From: Thiomicrorhabdus sp. 6S3-12
GTDB taxonomy: Bacteria > Pseudomonadota > Gammaproteobacteria > Thiomicrospirales > Thiomicrospiraceae
Direction of reading: 5' to 3'
NCBI RefSeq assembly: GCF_017571475.1
Contig: NZ_JAGETW010000004.1
Coordinates: 62,001 to 126,000 of the forward strand
DNA: 64,000 bases
Both the position numbers and the translations under genes were made by a program. Positions 12,394-23,844 of this stretch are shown here, piece by piece (the first letter of the stretch is position 1; each line of letters opens with the position of its first letter). The notes below the pieces were generated by a model. It saw only the letters and a list, made by a program, of their open reading frames with translations. It was not told where the DNA came from and searched no databases.

Positions 12394-13092
12394 ATGAGCG
12401 ATTACAGCCAACAGGATCGGACTCTGGCATTAGTCGGAATCTATCAATGTGCCAAAATGGTTCACGATCTGGCAAGTACAGGAGAAACCGATGACAAAGC
12501 TTTTGCCGCCAGTATCCAATCGCTCTTTGTAGACAATCCAAGCAGTACCTTAAATGTTTTCGGAGACACGGCCGACAACCTTCAACTCGGTGTCGAAACC
12601 TTACTCGCTCAGATGAAGGCGGACATGGCCTCTGAAAACCGCAATCTGGTAATTACCCGTTATGTCTTGAATCTGATGATTCTGGCTAAGAAACTCAAAC
12701 AACAGGAAACTCCTTTGAACCAGATTGCCACAGTGCTGGATACTGCCAAAGCACAACAGGAACACTTCGGCGATCTGCATGAGAATATGATTGCCACCAT
12801 CGCCCGAGCCTATACGGAAAATGTCAGCAACCTTCAGCCAAGAATTATGGTCAACGGACATCATAATTACTTGGGCAATCAGCGCATCGCCAATAAGATT
12901 CGTGCCCTGCTGCTGGCGGGTATTCGCTCGACACTTTTATGGTATCAGGTCGGCGGCACGCGCTGGAACCTGATCTGGTCGCGCAAAAAGTATTTGCAGG
13001 ACGCCAAAATTTTGTATCGCCCTCAAACGAATACCTCATCCAGCGACAAAATTACCAACCTGTTCTCGGACCGGGAAGACGATCAACACTAA
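12394..13092 (+). CDS. hflD: High frequency lysogenisation protein HflD
   Basis: HflD is a helical, membrane-associated protein (DUF489) that in E. coli affects phage lambda CII stability; its cell role is unclear. The protein is 232 residues. The N-terminal half contains VGIYQCAKMVHDLA, and the C-terminal half has RIMVNGHHNYLGNQRIANKI and LWYQVGGTRWNLIWSRK, family-specific blocks. GGAGAC precedes the ATG. The mnmA-hflD order supports the call. Confidence 0.93.
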   Translation: MSDYSQQDRTLALVGIYQCAKMVHDLASTGETDDKAFAASIQSLFVDNPSSTLNVFGDTADNLQLGVETLLAQMKADMASENRNLVITRYVLNLMILAKKLKQQETPLNQIATVLDTAKAQQEHFGDLHENMIATIARAYTENVSNLQPRIMVNGHHNYLGNQRIANKIRALLLAGIRSTLLWYQVGGTRWNLIWSRKKYLQDAKILYRPQTNTSSSDKITNLFSDREDDQH

Positions 13093-13148
13093 TTATTGGG
13101 CGCGTTTACGGTACAACATAACCAAGTATTGAAAAAATAGGAACTTAT

Positions 13149-13433
13149 ATGCAAACCGATATGAAAATTGAAGTCGTCCACAACCCGGATCAAGAAACCC
13201 TGCAACAATTTGGCTGCGCAAACTGGCCGATATGGGAAAAAGAGGTCTCGCGCTTTCCCTGGACTTACGACGCCAAAGAAGTCTGCCTGATTCTGGAAGG
13301 CGAAGTCACCGTTACTCCGCAAAACGGCGATGCCGTACTCATCCGAGCCGGCGATCTGGTCACTTTTCCTGAAGGCATGTCCTGCGAATGGCATGTAACC
13401 AAGCCGATTCGCAAACACTATAACTTTTATTAA
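13149..13433 (+). CDS. Small cupin-domain protein (cupin_3/DUF861-like)
   Basis: A single 94-residue beta-barrel of the RmlC-like cupin type. ILEGEVTVTPQNGDAVLIRAGD and LVTFPEGMSCEWHV match the two halves of the cupin fold. The substrate is unknown. The second methionine (13161) is an alternative start. It is followed by a terminator shared with convergent ppiD. Confidence 0.8.
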   Translation: MQTDMKIEVVHNPDQETLQQFGCANWPIWEKEVSRFPWTYDAKEVCLILEGEVTVTPQNGDAVLIRAGDLVTFPEGMSCEWHVTKPIRKHYNFY

Positions 13434-13480
13434 TCGCTGTAAGGCTTTATCCTCGTTATATAACCCTGTTTTCAGAATAT

Positions 13481-13508
13481 AAAAAAACCCGCATCAGCGG
13501 GTTTTTTC
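13481..13508. terminator. Bidirectional terminator between the cupin gene and ppiD
   Basis: Stem ACCCGC-ATCA-GCGGGT with an A-run on the left and a T-run on the right. Confidence 0.88.
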
Positions 13509-13529
13509 GTTTTAGAACCTGAAACAAGC

Positions 13530-15431
13530 TTACTTCAGTGTCTGATAGACCTTCAGCTTCTCAATATCGGCACTCGCTTTAAGTGCGTTCAGACGCGCCG
13601 CCAACTCGGCATTACCGTTCAACTCCAGATAGGCGTTCTTAAGGTTATCACGCTGTTGAGCGGTTAATTCCTGAGATTTCACACCTTTGAGCTGAATCAG
13701 AACACTATCGCCGGTCTGTAGCTGATATTTATGCCATACCGACTCGCCGTTCTGCGGCTTCTTGATTTTGAAAACTTCAGCCAGCATCTGCGGCAAAATG
13801 TTTTTCGAATCACGTCCAACCCAGCCGACGGTATGCCATTCGATACCGTTATTCATCAATGATTCGGGAGACTCGCCCTGCTGTACTTTCGTCAGTAGAG
13901 AATCCGCCAGTTTAGACGATTCGGCAACCGCCGCCTCACGCACCAGCTGCTGTTTGATTTCGTCAGCTACTTCGGACAGAGCCTTTTGACGCTCTTCCTG
14001 ATAAGTATTGACACGAAGTACCACCGCGCGGTTATTACCCAACTCAATTGCTGTAGAATTCAGTTTGGATTTCAGAACATCGTTCGAAAACGCCGCCTGA
14101 GATACTTTCGGATTGGACGTCAGCTCATCCACTCCACCATGACGACCGAAGAATTCACTGCTCTGAACCTTAAGACCCAAGGCTTCTGCAGCCGGCTGTA
14201 AAGTATCAGGCTGTTCATAAACCATCGTATTCATCTTATCGAGAAGATCGTAGTATTGCTTTTCCGCTTCCTGGTTACGATATTCGGCCACAACCTGATC
14301 TCGGATATCAGCTAACGGTTTAACCGATTGAGGCTGAACTTTCTCCAACTTAATTAGGTGGTAACCGAACTCGGTTTTAATCGGTTCAGAAATCGTACCG
14401 ACCTGCATCGAGAAGACTGCCTGATCGAACTCCGGAACCATCATTCCCTGCTCGAAACTGCCCAATTCACCACCGGATAAAGCCGAGCCAGGGTCTTCGG
14501 AATAGGTTTTTGCCAGCTCGGCAAAATCTTCGCCTGCATCCAGCTTGGTCTTGATCTCATTAATCTTTTCCAACGCTTTCTGCTCGGATTCTTCACCTTC
14601 CTGAGTACGAATCAGAATATGACTGGCCTGACGTTTTTCAGGTGTGGTAAACAGTGATTTGTTCTGATTGTAGAACGCTTCAATCGCATCGTCGGTGACT
14701 GCAATATTTTTGGCGATCTGCTGCTGGGAAAGGTCAATGTAATCAACTTTAACCTTCTCAGATTCGATGTAATCGGCTTTATGGGCTTCGAAATACTCAG
14801 CGACCTGCTGTTCACTGACAGTCACTTGATCCATAAACGGACGCTGATCAACACGAATGTAATTAATTTCACGCTGTTGCGCTTGTAATTCAGCAAGCTG
14901 AGACACTTCCGCATCGGTTGCAAAACTTGAGCTCATCAGCAGATTATTGAACTGGTTTTCCAGAAGGAACTGACGCTGTTCATGTTCGAAACGCGCGACG
15001 CTGAAACCGTTGCGACTCAAAATTTCCTTATAAACCTTATCGGAAAACTTGCCTTCTTCCTGAAACACCGGAGCGGACTGAATTGCTGCCGCAAGCTGAG
15101 GATCGGAAATGACCATCTTTTGGGAATCGGCCCACTGCTCGATCAACTTCGATTCGATCAACGCATCCAGTACCTGGTTACGCAGGTCTTCATCCTTAAC
15201 GACGGTGTCGTACATATCACCGAACTGCTGTTGAAGGCGCTGTTTTTGCGCATTGTATAGCGTCAGAAACTCACCACTACCGATACTTTCTCCGTTGACT
15301 TCGGCGACATCGACACTTTTGTCTCCCTGAGCGTATTGTTCAATACCAAATAGAGCAAAAACCAAGATAATAATTCCGATAATCACCCAAGCGATCCAGC
15401 CTTGGGCACGATCTCGAATTGCTTGTAACAT
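13530..15431 (-). CDS. ppiD: Peptidyl-prolyl cis-trans isomerase / periplasmic chaperone PpiD
   Basis: This chaperone is anchored in the inner membrane next to the Sec translocon and helps outer-membrane and periplasmic proteins fold. The start is taken at [12 protein letters not shown] (15431), with GGAAAG upstream. The longer reading adds 55 residues with no family match. The protein has 633 residues. One transmembrane helix, about 12-32, is followed by a SurA-N-like chaperone domain, a parvulin PpiC domain at about 265-360 ([24 protein letters not shown]) and a C-terminal helical domain. Confidence 0.92.
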   Translation of the reverse strand: MLQAIRDRAQGWIAWVIIGIIILVFALFGIEQYAQGDKSVDVAEVNGESIGSGEFLTLYNAQKQRLQQQFGDMYDTVVKDEDLRNQVLDALIESKLIEQWADSQKMVISDPQLAAAIQSAPVFQEEGKFSDKVYKEILSRNGFSVARFEHEQRQFLLENQFNNLLMSSSFATDAEVSQLAELQAQQREINYIRVDQRPFMDQVTVSEQQVAEYFEAHKADYIESEKVKVDYIDLSQQQIAKNIAVTDDAIEAFYNQNKSLFTTPEKRQASHILIRTQEGEESEQKALEKINEIKTKLDAGEDFAELAKTYSEDPGSALSGGELGSFEQGMMVPEFDQAVFSMQVGTISEPIKTEFGYHLIKLEKVQPQSVKPLADIRDQVVAEYRNQEAEKQYYDLLDKMNTMVYEQPDTLQPAAEALGLKVQSSEFFGRHGGVDELTSNPKVSQAAFSNDVLKSKLNSTAIELGNNRAVVLRVNTYQEERQKALSEVADEIKQQLVREAAVAESSKLADSLLTKVQQGESPESLMNNGIEWHTVGWVGRDSKNILPQMLAEVFKIKKPQNGESVWHKYQLQTGDSVLIQLKGVKSQELTAQQRDNLKNAYLELNGNAELAARLNALKASADIEKLKVYQTLK

Positions 15432-15594
15432 GCGCTTTCCTTCGTTAGCAAAATACACAAAATAAAGTCCTGCTATGATACCAATCTCAGCGCGGCGTTT
15501 CATTATATTTACGCCAAACGGAGCGGCTTTCTGCGCAAAAGAGTACAGATAAAATGACTTTGCCGAAATCCATATAAAAATTACGGCCAAAAAC

Positions 15595-15624
15595 AAAAAA
15601 CCCAGGCATAAACCTGGGTTTTTG
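15595..15624 (-). terminator. Terminator after purA
   Basis: Stem AACCCAGG-CATAAA-CCTGGGTT. The minus-strand transcript reaches a T-run after the stem, 27 bases past the purA stop. Confidence 0.88.
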
Positions 15625-15650
15625 AGATCGAAAATCTGTTGGGATTTGAA

Positions 15651-17039
<1,389 letters not shown>

Positions 17040-17092
17040 TCAAATTCTGTTGCAAGGCTGCTTTACAGCGGTAGCATTAATTACCTGAAACC

Positions 17093-18259
17093 TTACTTCA
17101 CCGTCCAGGCATCATTCTCTTTGACAAGTTGCTGGCTTCCGGCCGGTACTTGTCCGGCATCATAAGATTTGATTACTTTGATGCCCTGCTGTTTCAACTG
17201 ACGGATGGCGACTTGCAGATCAACATCCGAATCGCAAGGAGCATAGACGGTTTGTGTAGCCGTTTCATCCGTGTCTTCCAACAGATCCAGCGCCCCGCGC
17301 AAATCCAGACTGAAACCGGTCGCCGGCAGGGCCAGGCCGAAATCGGCACCGATATCATCATATCGACCGCCCTTGGCAATCGGCTGCAGGAAACCGCAGG
17401 CGCTGTAGGCCGCAAAAATAATTCCGGTGTGATACTGGTAACCGCGAATGTCGGCCAGATCCAAATGAATATCAACGGAATGCATCTTGCCCAGGTGATC
17501 GATCATGCCCTGCAAGTGATTCAGATAATCATCCATTGCCGACGAAAGACCGGCAAAACCTGCATTAGCCTTACCGATCACATCCTGTGCGTTGCCGCAG
17601 TACGCCAATAGCTGATTGAAACGCTGCGCCCATTCGCTGTCACTCAAATGCTCTGCGACAAAAGCGTTGAATTCCGGAATCGCTTTGCGCTCAAGAATAT
17701 CAATCAAATCTTTGGACTGGTTAGCATTCAGACCCGCCAACGCAATCAATTCATCCACAATGCCTACATGCCCCAGACTCAACTTGATATCCAGTTTCAT
17801 GCGACTCATACTTTCCAGCATCAACTCGACAATTTCGATATCACTGTCCAGGCCACTGTGACCGAAAATTTCCGCACCGACCTGAATCGGGCTGCGTGAA
17901 CCTTTGGCTTTATTATTGCGGGTTTTCAGAACCTCACCGACATAGCACAGGCGTGAAATTTCTCCCTGCGCCTTCAGACGGTTGGAAACAATACGCGCAA
18001 CCTGAGGAGTCATATCCGCACGAACCCCCATCATACGACCGCTTTCCTGATCGGTGAAACGGCACGTATCAATCGCCATATGGCGAGCCGTACCGGTCAA
18101 TAGAGAATCGGTAAATTCCGCTAGCGGAGGCAACACCAGATCATAACCGGACAGGTGAAAGCCATCGATTAACTGGCGGCGGTAAAATTCAAGCTTTTGT
18201 GCTTGAGGCGGTAACAGGTCTTCCAGGCCTTCAGGCGTGAACCACGTCGATTGTTGCAT
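17093..18259 (-). CDS. hisZ: ATP phosphoribosyltransferase regulatory subunit HisZ
   Basis: HisZ is a histidyl-tRNA-synthetase-like protein that partners with short-form HisG in the first step of histidine synthesis and carries feedback control. The 388 residues resemble the class II synthetase catalytic core (GVRADMTPQVARIVSNR, GRYDDIGADFG) but end without the anticodon-binding domain. The hisG gene is not in the window. Position between DUF2065 and purA matches many gammaproteobacteria. Confidence 0.93.
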   Translation of the reverse strand: MQQSTWFTPEGLEDLLPPQAQKLEFYRRQLIDGFHLSGYDLVLPPLAEFTDSLLTGTARHMAIDTCRFTDQESGRMMGVRADMTPQVARIVSNRLKAQGEISRLCYVGEVLKTRNNKAKGSRSPIQVGAEIFGHSGLDSDIEIVELMLESMSRMKLDIKLSLGHVGIVDELIALAGLNANQSKDLIDILERKAIPEFNAFVAEHLSDSEWAQRFNQLLAYCGNAQDVIGKANAGFAGLSSAMDDYLNHLQGMIDHLGKMHSVDIHLDLADIRGYQYHTGIIFAAYSACGFLQPIAKGGRYDDIGADFGLALPATGFSLDLRGALDLLEDTDETATQTVYAPCDSDVDLQVAIRQLKQQGIKVIKSYDAGQVPAGSQQLVKENDAWTVK

Positions 18260-18324
18260 TGTGAACTTCTTTTAAATCTCTTAAATTTGTCTGAGCCGAC
18301 GTATTGTAAAACAATTTCGTCCGC

Positions 18325-18510
18325 TTAACTAAAAATTAGTAGCAGAATCATGCCGATGGCAATGGAGATCAAACCCATTATCCGCAAGACATTTTCAGGC
18401 TGCATAACCGCTTCACTCATAACCTTTTTCCAGAAATGCGGAAAGGCAAACGGCATCAGGCCTTCCAGAATGAAGACCAGAGCAATGGCGGCCAGTAACG
18501 TCTCTAACAT
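18325..18510 (-). CDS. DUF2065 (YjeT-like) small membrane protein
   Basis: 61 residues with two hydrophobic helices, about 4-24 and 42-60, separated by FPHFWKKVMSEAV. The size, the FLEG/GLMPF-type start and the place between hflC and hisZ are typical of YjeT. Function is unknown. A hairpin separates it from hflC. Confidence 0.85.
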   Translation of the reverse strand: MLETLLAAIALVFILEGLMPFAFPHFWKKVMSEAVMQPENVLRIMGLISIAIGMILLLIFS

Positions 18511-18522
18511 GATTCCATAAAA

Positions 18523-18542
18523 AAGGTGGGTTACCCCACCTT
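18523..18542 (-). terminator. Terminator/attenuator hairpin between hflC and DUF2065
   Basis: Stem AAGGTGG-GTTA-CCCACCTT. On the minus strand it is followed by six T residues. It begins within ten bases of the hflC stop and may end part of the hfl transcript. Confidence 0.75.
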
Positions 18543-18549
18543 CTCGATA

Positions 18550-19419
18550 TTACTCAGCGGATGGCTGGGCACGGTTATTAAAGTATTTGAAGAAATCCGA
18601 GTTCGGATCAACCACCATCACATCTGACTTATCCTTAAACGACTTCTGATAAGCATTGATGCTGTGATAGAAAGAGTAGAACTCAGGATCTAGGTTATAC
18701 GCCTTGGCGTAAATATCCGCGGCTTGAGCATCCCCCTCACCTCGAATAATCTCAGCCTGGGAATATGCTTCGGCAAGAATAACCGATCGCTGACGATCCG
18801 CATCGGCGCGAATTTTTTCCGCTGCCTCGGCACCTTTGGAACGCAAATCCTTAGCAACACGCTTACGCTCGGCTTCCATACGACGGTAAACCGACTCGGA
18901 AATATCCTGCGCCAGATCGATACGTTTAATACGAACGTCTTCGATCTCGATCCCGAAAGACTCAGCGGTTTTCGCGGTAGCGGTTTTGATCTTCTGAGCA
19001 ATCTCGACACGCTCTCCGGAAATCACTTCCTTAACGGTACGGTTACCAAACTCGGCACGCAAGCCGTCTTTAACGATCTGTCCAAGACGCATACCCGCCA
19101 GACGGAAATCTCCGTTCATAGTGGTATAGAACTTGGCAACATCCTGGATCTTCCAACGTACGAAAGAATCCACCTCAAGGTTTTTCTTCTCGCTGGTCAG
19201 GAAACGTTCAGGCGCAGAATCCAGTGTCTGCAAACGCGAATCGAAGCGGCGAACGTTGTTGACGAATGGCATTTTGAAATGCAGACCAGGTTTAACATCC
19301 GCTTTGACAATTTCACCCAGACGTAGAACGACTGCGGTTTCCCATTGATTAACGATATAAACGGAACTACTGCCGATAAACAACACTACGGCAACTAAAA
19401 TCGATAAGACTGCTTTCAT
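18550..19419 (-). CDS. hflC: FtsH protease modulator HflC
   Basis: HflC is a band-7/SPFH protein that forms, with HflK, the large periplasmic cage around FtsH. The 289 residues carry one N-terminal transmembrane segment (about 4-22) and an SPFH domain (about 24-190), followed by a helical tail with RKRVAKDLRSKGAEAAEKIR. Its start and the hflK stop overlap, so the pair is coupled. Confidence 0.96.
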   Translation of the reverse strand: MKAVLSILVAVVLFIGSSSVYIVNQWETAVVLRLGEIVKADVKPGLHFKMPFVNNVRRFDSRLQTLDSAPERFLTSEKKNLEVDSFVRWKIQDVAKFYTTMNGDFRLAGMRLGQIVKDGLRAEFGNRTVKEVISGERVEIAQKIKTATAKTAESFGIEIEDVRIKRIDLAQDISESVYRRMEAERKRVAKDLRSKGAEAAEKIRADADRQRSVILAEAYSQAEIIRGEGDAQAADIYAKAYNLDPEFYSFYHSINAYQKSFKDKSDVMVVDPNSDFFKYFNNRAQPSAE

Positions 19420-20624
19420 TAACGTAGCTCCCTATTTCTTAGGTAATCGCGTATATTCGAAGTCGGTTTGCTGGTTGTATTCGTACTGGTGCTGTTCGAA
19501 CTCTGAGTTTGTGCAGCAGTGGTATCCATATTCGGCTGAATTCTCATCTGCTGGGAGCCAACCATTTTATCCAGCGGAAGATAAAGCAGATTGTTGGCAT
19601 CCGAAGAACCGACATAAATCTTCGAAGTCGAGCCCAGTACGTTTGATACCGCATCAATATACAAGCGGTTACGGGTAACTTCCGGAGCTTTCTTATATTC
19701 GCTGACAATGCTGGTAAAGCGTGATGATTCACCTTTTGCCTGTGCAATCACCTGATCGTGATACGCGCTGGCTTCTTCCAGCTGACGTGCCGCCTTACCG
19801 CGGGCAATCGGCAAAATTTCGTTAGAGTAGGCTTCAGCTTCGTTAATCAGACGTTCACGGTCCTCACGCGCCTTGACCACATCGGCAAATGCCGCCTGAA
19901 CCTGTTCCGGTGGCTGTGCATCCTGCAGGTTGACCGAGGTAATCAGCAACCCGGTAGTATAGGCATCCAATCGCTCTTGCGCCAATTCCTGTACACGAGC
20001 AACCACTTCGTTACGCCCTTCGGTCAAGACAAAGTCCATACGGCTTTGACCGACCACTTCACGCAAGGCACTTTCGACAACCATACGCAGTGTTGGATCC
20101 GGATCAGCTGTTTCGAAAAGATATTGGTTGGCACTGCGTACCTGATACTGCACGGCGATCTTAAGATCGACAATATTTTCGTCTTTTGTCAGCATCAAAG
20201 ACTCATTCGGAACATTGCCGGCGCGGTTACGGACATCGGAACGGTAACCGATTTCAGCGGTACGGATCTGATCCACGTTGACAATAGTCACGTTCTCAAT
20301 CGGATACGGCAGATGCCAGTGCGGCCCCGCTTTGGTTTCATCAACATAAGCACCGAAGCGTGTGACAACACCGCGTTCAGCAGGATCGACAATGTAAATA
20401 CCGGAAAGCAACCAGACAACAACAATAACTGCGAAAATAGCTGTTCCGCCGATTCCGCCGATTCCACCTGAAGAGCCGCCGCCGTTCAGTTTCTCCGCCG
20501 CCTTTTTCAGCAGCTTTGTCAGATCGTCGTCTCCGCCACGATTCGGTTTACGGTTACCGCCGCCATTATTTCCTGAATTACCCCAGGGATCTTGTCCTGG
20601 TTTACCTGGTTCATTCCAAGCCAT
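19419..20624 (-). CDS. hflK: FtsH protease modulator HflK
   Basis: Partner of HflC in the membrane complex that restrains FtsH. 401 residues. The cytosolic N-terminus is Gly/Asn-rich (about 1-60), then a transmembrane helix (about 61-83, AIFAVIVVVWLLSGIYIV), an SPFH domain, and a Ser/Thr/Asn-rich tail. It begins MAWNEPGKPGQDPWG, the usual HflK opening. It overlaps hflC. Confidence 0.96.
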   Translation of the reverse strand: MAWNEPGKPGQDPWGNSGNNGGGNRKPNRGGDDDLTKLLKKAAEKLNGGGSSGGIGGIGGTAIFAVIVVVWLLSGIYIVDPAERGVVTRFGAYVDETKAGPHWHLPYPIENVTIVNVDQIRTAEIGYRSDVRNRAGNVPNESLMLTKDENIVDLKIAVQYQVRSANQYLFETADPDPTLRMVVESALREVVGQSRMDFVLTEGRNEVVARVQELAQERLDAYTTGLLITSVNLQDAQPPEQVQAAFADVVKAREDRERLINEAEAYSNEILPIARGKAARQLEEASAYHDQVIAQAKGESSRFTSIVSEYKKAPEVTRNRLYIDAVSNVLGSTSKIYVGSSDANNLLYLPLDKMVGSQQMRIQPNMDTTAAQTQSSNSTSTNTTSKPTSNIRDYLRNRELR

Positions 20625-20783
20625 TCAACCTTCTCCATGCGTTAGCATTTAAATCGTTTGCCCTTCTGCTCACGACTTATCATTAAGTACTTTTGAGCAA
20701 ATTTCGACAAGAGTTCGACTATTGTAGATAGTCTAAAAGCAAAAGTCATCTATTAAGGAATTTTATTAAGACTCACAACCTCC

Positions 20784-22124
20784 TTATAAGGCCGTTAACT
20801 CAAGGTTACCCTCCGATGACTCCTGCTCCTCAAGGACCTCAGCTTTTATAAACTGCGGCCACTCTTTAATAGTATTCCATTCCTGCTCTGTCAGGCTCAT
20901 TTTAAACAGACTGTTCCCCTGCTCATCAAAACCTTCTTCAAGAATAGTGCCCAGCTGGTACAACTGAGCACGCTGCTTACCGGCCGTTACATCCAGCACC
21001 AGTTCTACCGTATAGAAGCGCCCCTTGAAAAAAGAGGCAACCGCGTCCATCATCAGCTCGATTCCCTGCCCCTCTTTGGCGGAAATCCAAACCCTTTTCG
21101 GTGTATAGCCGTCTTCGTCGTAATCGACCTTTGGTTCCATAGACGGCTCAAGTGCATCAATCTTATTAAAGATCATCAGCTGCGGTACATCCTGCGCACC
21201 GACCTCGGCGATTACCTCGACGACATCGGCAATTTTCTCTTCGCGATGTGGATCTGCTGCATCAATCAGATGAATCAACAGACTGGCTTCACGGGCTTCT
21301 TCGAGCGTCGACCGAAAAGCAGTGACCAGATCGTGCGGGATATGGCGGATAAAACCAACCGTGTCGGCAAAAATCACTTCACCGGCACCCGGCAGACGAA
21401 CTTTACGCAAAGTCGAATCCAGCGTCGCAAACAGACGGTCTTCCGCATAGACGCCGGCCGACGTCAGATAATTGAAGAGCGTTGATTTACCGGCATTGGT
21501 ATAACCGACAATCGTGACCGTCGGTAATTCCGAACGTTTACGTGAGCGACGCCCAAGATCTCGCTGTTTACGAACTTTTTCGATTTTCGCTTCGAGCTGC
21601 TTGATTCGCCCCTGAACCAGACGGCGGTCTGTTTCCAGCTGAGTTTCCCCCGGACCTCGCGCGCCGATACCGCCCTGACGGTCCAAGTGACTCCAACCAC
21701 GTACAAGACGTGTAGCCATGCGTTTCAGCTGTGCCAGCTCGACCTGCAACTTCCCTTCATGCGAACGCGCTCTTTGCGCAAAGATATCCAGAATCAGGCC
21801 GATACGATCCAACACCTGACATTCGAGATAGTCGCTGAGATTACGTTCCTGAGCCGGGGTCAAGGCATGATTGACGATGACGACATCGGCATCAAAAAGC
21901 TCGACAGCATCCTTAATCTCTTCGGCCTTACCTTTACCGATAAAATACTTAGGGTCGGGGTGACTGCGTTTGGTTGTCACCAGAGTACAGATTTCCGCAC
22001 CGGCAGATTCGACTAACTCGTAGAGTTCATCGACTTCTTCTCGGTCGGCTTCATTGTGGAAGTCAACGTGAACCAGAACCGCTCGTTCCAGTTCACGTCT
22101 TTCTAGACGATCAAATAATTCCAT
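20784..22124 (-). CDS. hflX: Ribosome-associated GTPase HflX
   Basis: HflX splits stalled or stress-arrested ribosomes. 446 residues. The N-terminal HflX domain (RSHPDPKYFIGKGKAEEI) is followed by a coiled linker and a G domain with G1 GYTNAGKSTLF, G3 DTVGF and G4 NKID. The C-terminal extension ends with a Glu-rich tail. It sits between hfq and hflK in the standard cluster. The 159-base gap before hflK holds a small hairpin (GACTAT/ATAGTC, 20717-20733). Confidence 0.96.
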   Translation of the reverse strand: MELFDRLERRELERAVLVHVDFHNEADREEVDELYELVESAGAEICTLVTTKRSHPDPKYFIGKGKAEEIKDAVELFDADVVIVNHALTPAQERNLSDYLECQVLDRIGLILDIFAQRARSHEGKLQVELAQLKRMATRLVRGWSHLDRQGGIGARGPGETQLETDRRLVQGRIKQLEAKIEKVRKQRDLGRRSRKRSELPTVTIVGYTNAGKSTLFNYLTSAGVYAEDRLFATLDSTLRKVRLPGAGEVIFADTVGFIRHIPHDLVTAFRSTLEEAREASLLIHLIDAADPHREEKIADVVEVIAEVGAQDVPQLMIFNKIDALEPSMEPKVDYDEDGYTPKRVWISAKEGQGIELMMDAVASFFKGRFYTVELVLDVTAGKQRAQLYQLGTILEEGFDEQGNSLFKMSLTEQEWNTIKEWPQFIKAEVLEEQESSEGNLELTAL

Positions 22125-22235
22125 TAAGTTTCCGTTGCTGGCTGAATCCTAGCCTTTAGAGGGCGGCTATTATAAAGCAACAGAAACTTGTTGAACACTC
22201 GGAGAATTAAGGGAATCAAATCGCGCGGGATCGGC

Positions 22236-22508
22236 TTATTCGCCTTCAGAGTTATTGGCGTTCTGCTCGTGACCGAACTCATAAGGTTTCGGATCACGCA
22301 TTGGCACAATCGTAGAGATGGCATGCTTGTATACCATCTGAGTAACATTAGATCGAAGAAGCACTACAAACTGGTCGAACGAATCCACTTTACCCTGAAG
22401 TTTGACACCATTTACCAAATAGATCGAAACATTGATACGCTCTTTACGAAGCGCGTTTAGATAAGGGTCCTGAATCGGCAGTGCCTTAGTCACTTTTTTA
22501 TTCTCCAT
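22236..22508 (-). CDS. hfq: RNA chaperone Hfq
   Basis: Hexameric Sm-like protein that pairs small RNAs with mRNAs. 90 residues. The Sm1 motif is [22 protein letters not shown] and the Sm2 motif [10 protein letters not shown] is intact. Proximal-site Q and D and the YKH triad are present. A short acidic tail follows residue 73. The 323 bases upstream have no gene and are the likely promoter region. Confidence 0.98.
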   Translation of the reverse strand: MENKKVTKALPIQDPYLNALRKERINVSIYLVNGVKLQGKVDSFDQFVVLLRSNVTQMVYKHAISTIVPMRDPKPYEFGHEQNANNSEGE

Positions 22509-22831
22509 CCTGATTCCTATTATTGTTATTTTTTATTGTTTTTTTTCAGTCACATTTTCACTGAAAGAACGCCGTCACGAATCCATTCTTCGCAACCCGG
22601 GTCTAGTTTAACCTGTAAAAACCGAAAACTGACTGTTTTTTAAGGATTTAACCCTGCAAAAAACCGTAGTTAAGGTGTTTTCGCGATATTTTTACGTATT
22701 AAACAGCAAGAGGATAACATACGCTATTAAAAATTTTATTAATAAAACTGATACCCCTACCAGTTAAGGGTTGCGACACCTTCTGACAGACTGTAAAAAT
22801 CCGTCCGCCGACATGCACATTGACAAATCCA
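22509..22831 (-). promoter_or_regulatory. Gene-free region between miaA and hfq
   Basis: 323 bases without a credible gene, AT-rich between about 22520 and 22760. It probably carries the hfq promoter(s), as this intergenic region does in E. coli. No single -10/-35 pair stands out enough to assign. Confidence 0.4.
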
Positions 22832-23830
22832 TCACTGGCCTAAAAGTCGGCAAACACTGTCTAAACGCTGTTGCAATGTCGTCGCAAACGGATCGATTAC
22901 CAGCATACCCTCTTCCTTGCGCAGCCAAGTCAACTGACGCTTCGCTAACTGGCGCGTCGCCACCACCCCTTTATGCACAAACGTTTCGTAGTCGTACTCA
23001 CCCTCGAGATAACTCCAGGCCTGGCGATAACCGACGCAACGTATTGAAGGCAACTCTTCATGCAGTTCAGGGCTTGTACGCAGAGCTTCAACTTCTTTGA
23101 TAAAGCCTGCATCCAGCATCTGCATAAAGCGCGTTTCTATCTGCCGGTGCAGTTGCGCACGGTTTTCAGGAATCAACCCCACTTTTAGTAACGTGAATGC
23201 GCTTAAGGCTTTTTTGGTCGGCTCGGCGCGCAGTTCGGTCAACGTCTTACCGGAAGCTCGATAAACTTCCAGAGCGCGAATCAGGCGCTGCGGATCGTTC
23301 GGATGAATGCGCTGAGCAGAAACCGGATCGATCTCTGCCAATTGAACATGCAGACTCTGCGGATCTTCCCGCCACTGCCGCTGCAAATCTTCGCGAATCG
23401 CCGGATCCGCCTGAGGCAATTCATTCATACCCTGCTGCAAACTGTTGAAATACATCATAGTTCCACCAACCATGACTGGCAAACGACCTCGACTGAATAT
23501 TTCTGCAACAAGGCGATGAACATCTTCGACAAATTCCGATGCGGAATAAGAGTCGGCCGGATCGACAATATCGATCAGATGATGCGGAACCGCTTCAAGC
23601 TCTTCGACTGAAGGTTTTGCTGAACCGATATCCATTCCCCGATAAATCAGCGCCGAATCGACACTGATAATTTCAATTTCCAGACAATGCGCCAGCGCCA
23701 TCGACAACTGACTCTTACCGGAAGCCGTCGGCCCCATTAAGGCCAAGACTTTTTTCTCGGCAATCAAGCGAGACAGCAACTCTTGAGAATCACTGCAATA
23801 ACTACAATCTAACTCTTTGAATTCATTCAC
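22832..23830 (-). CDS. miaA: tRNA dimethylallyltransferase MiaA
   Basis: Adds the dimethylallyl group to A37 of tRNAs reading U-starting codons. 332 residues. P-loop GPTASGKSQLS is at about residues 33-43, then DSALIYRGMDIGSAKP (substrate aspartate) and VGGTMMYFNSL. The N-terminus is about 20 residues longer than many MiaA, with two cysteines in SYCSD and CSYC. It lies 14 bases after mutL in the same operon. Confidence 0.96.
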   Translation of the reverse strand: MNEFKELDCSYCSDSQELLSRLIAEKKVLALMGPTASGKSQLSMALAHCLEIEIISVDSALIYRGMDIGSAKPSVEELEAVPHHLIDIVDPADSYSASEFVEDVHRLVAEIFSRGRLPVMVGGTMMYFNSLQQGMNELPQADPAIREDLQRQWREDPQSLHVQLAEIDPVSAQRIHPNDPQRLIRALEVYRASGKTLTELRAEPTKKALSAFTLLKVGLIPENRAQLHRQIETRFMQMLDAGFIKEVEALRTSPELHEELPSIRCVGYRQAWSYLEGEYDYETFVHKGVVATRQLAKRQLTWLRKEEGMLVIDPFATTLQQRLDSVCRLLGQ

Positions 23831-23844
23831 CTTAAGCCACCAAG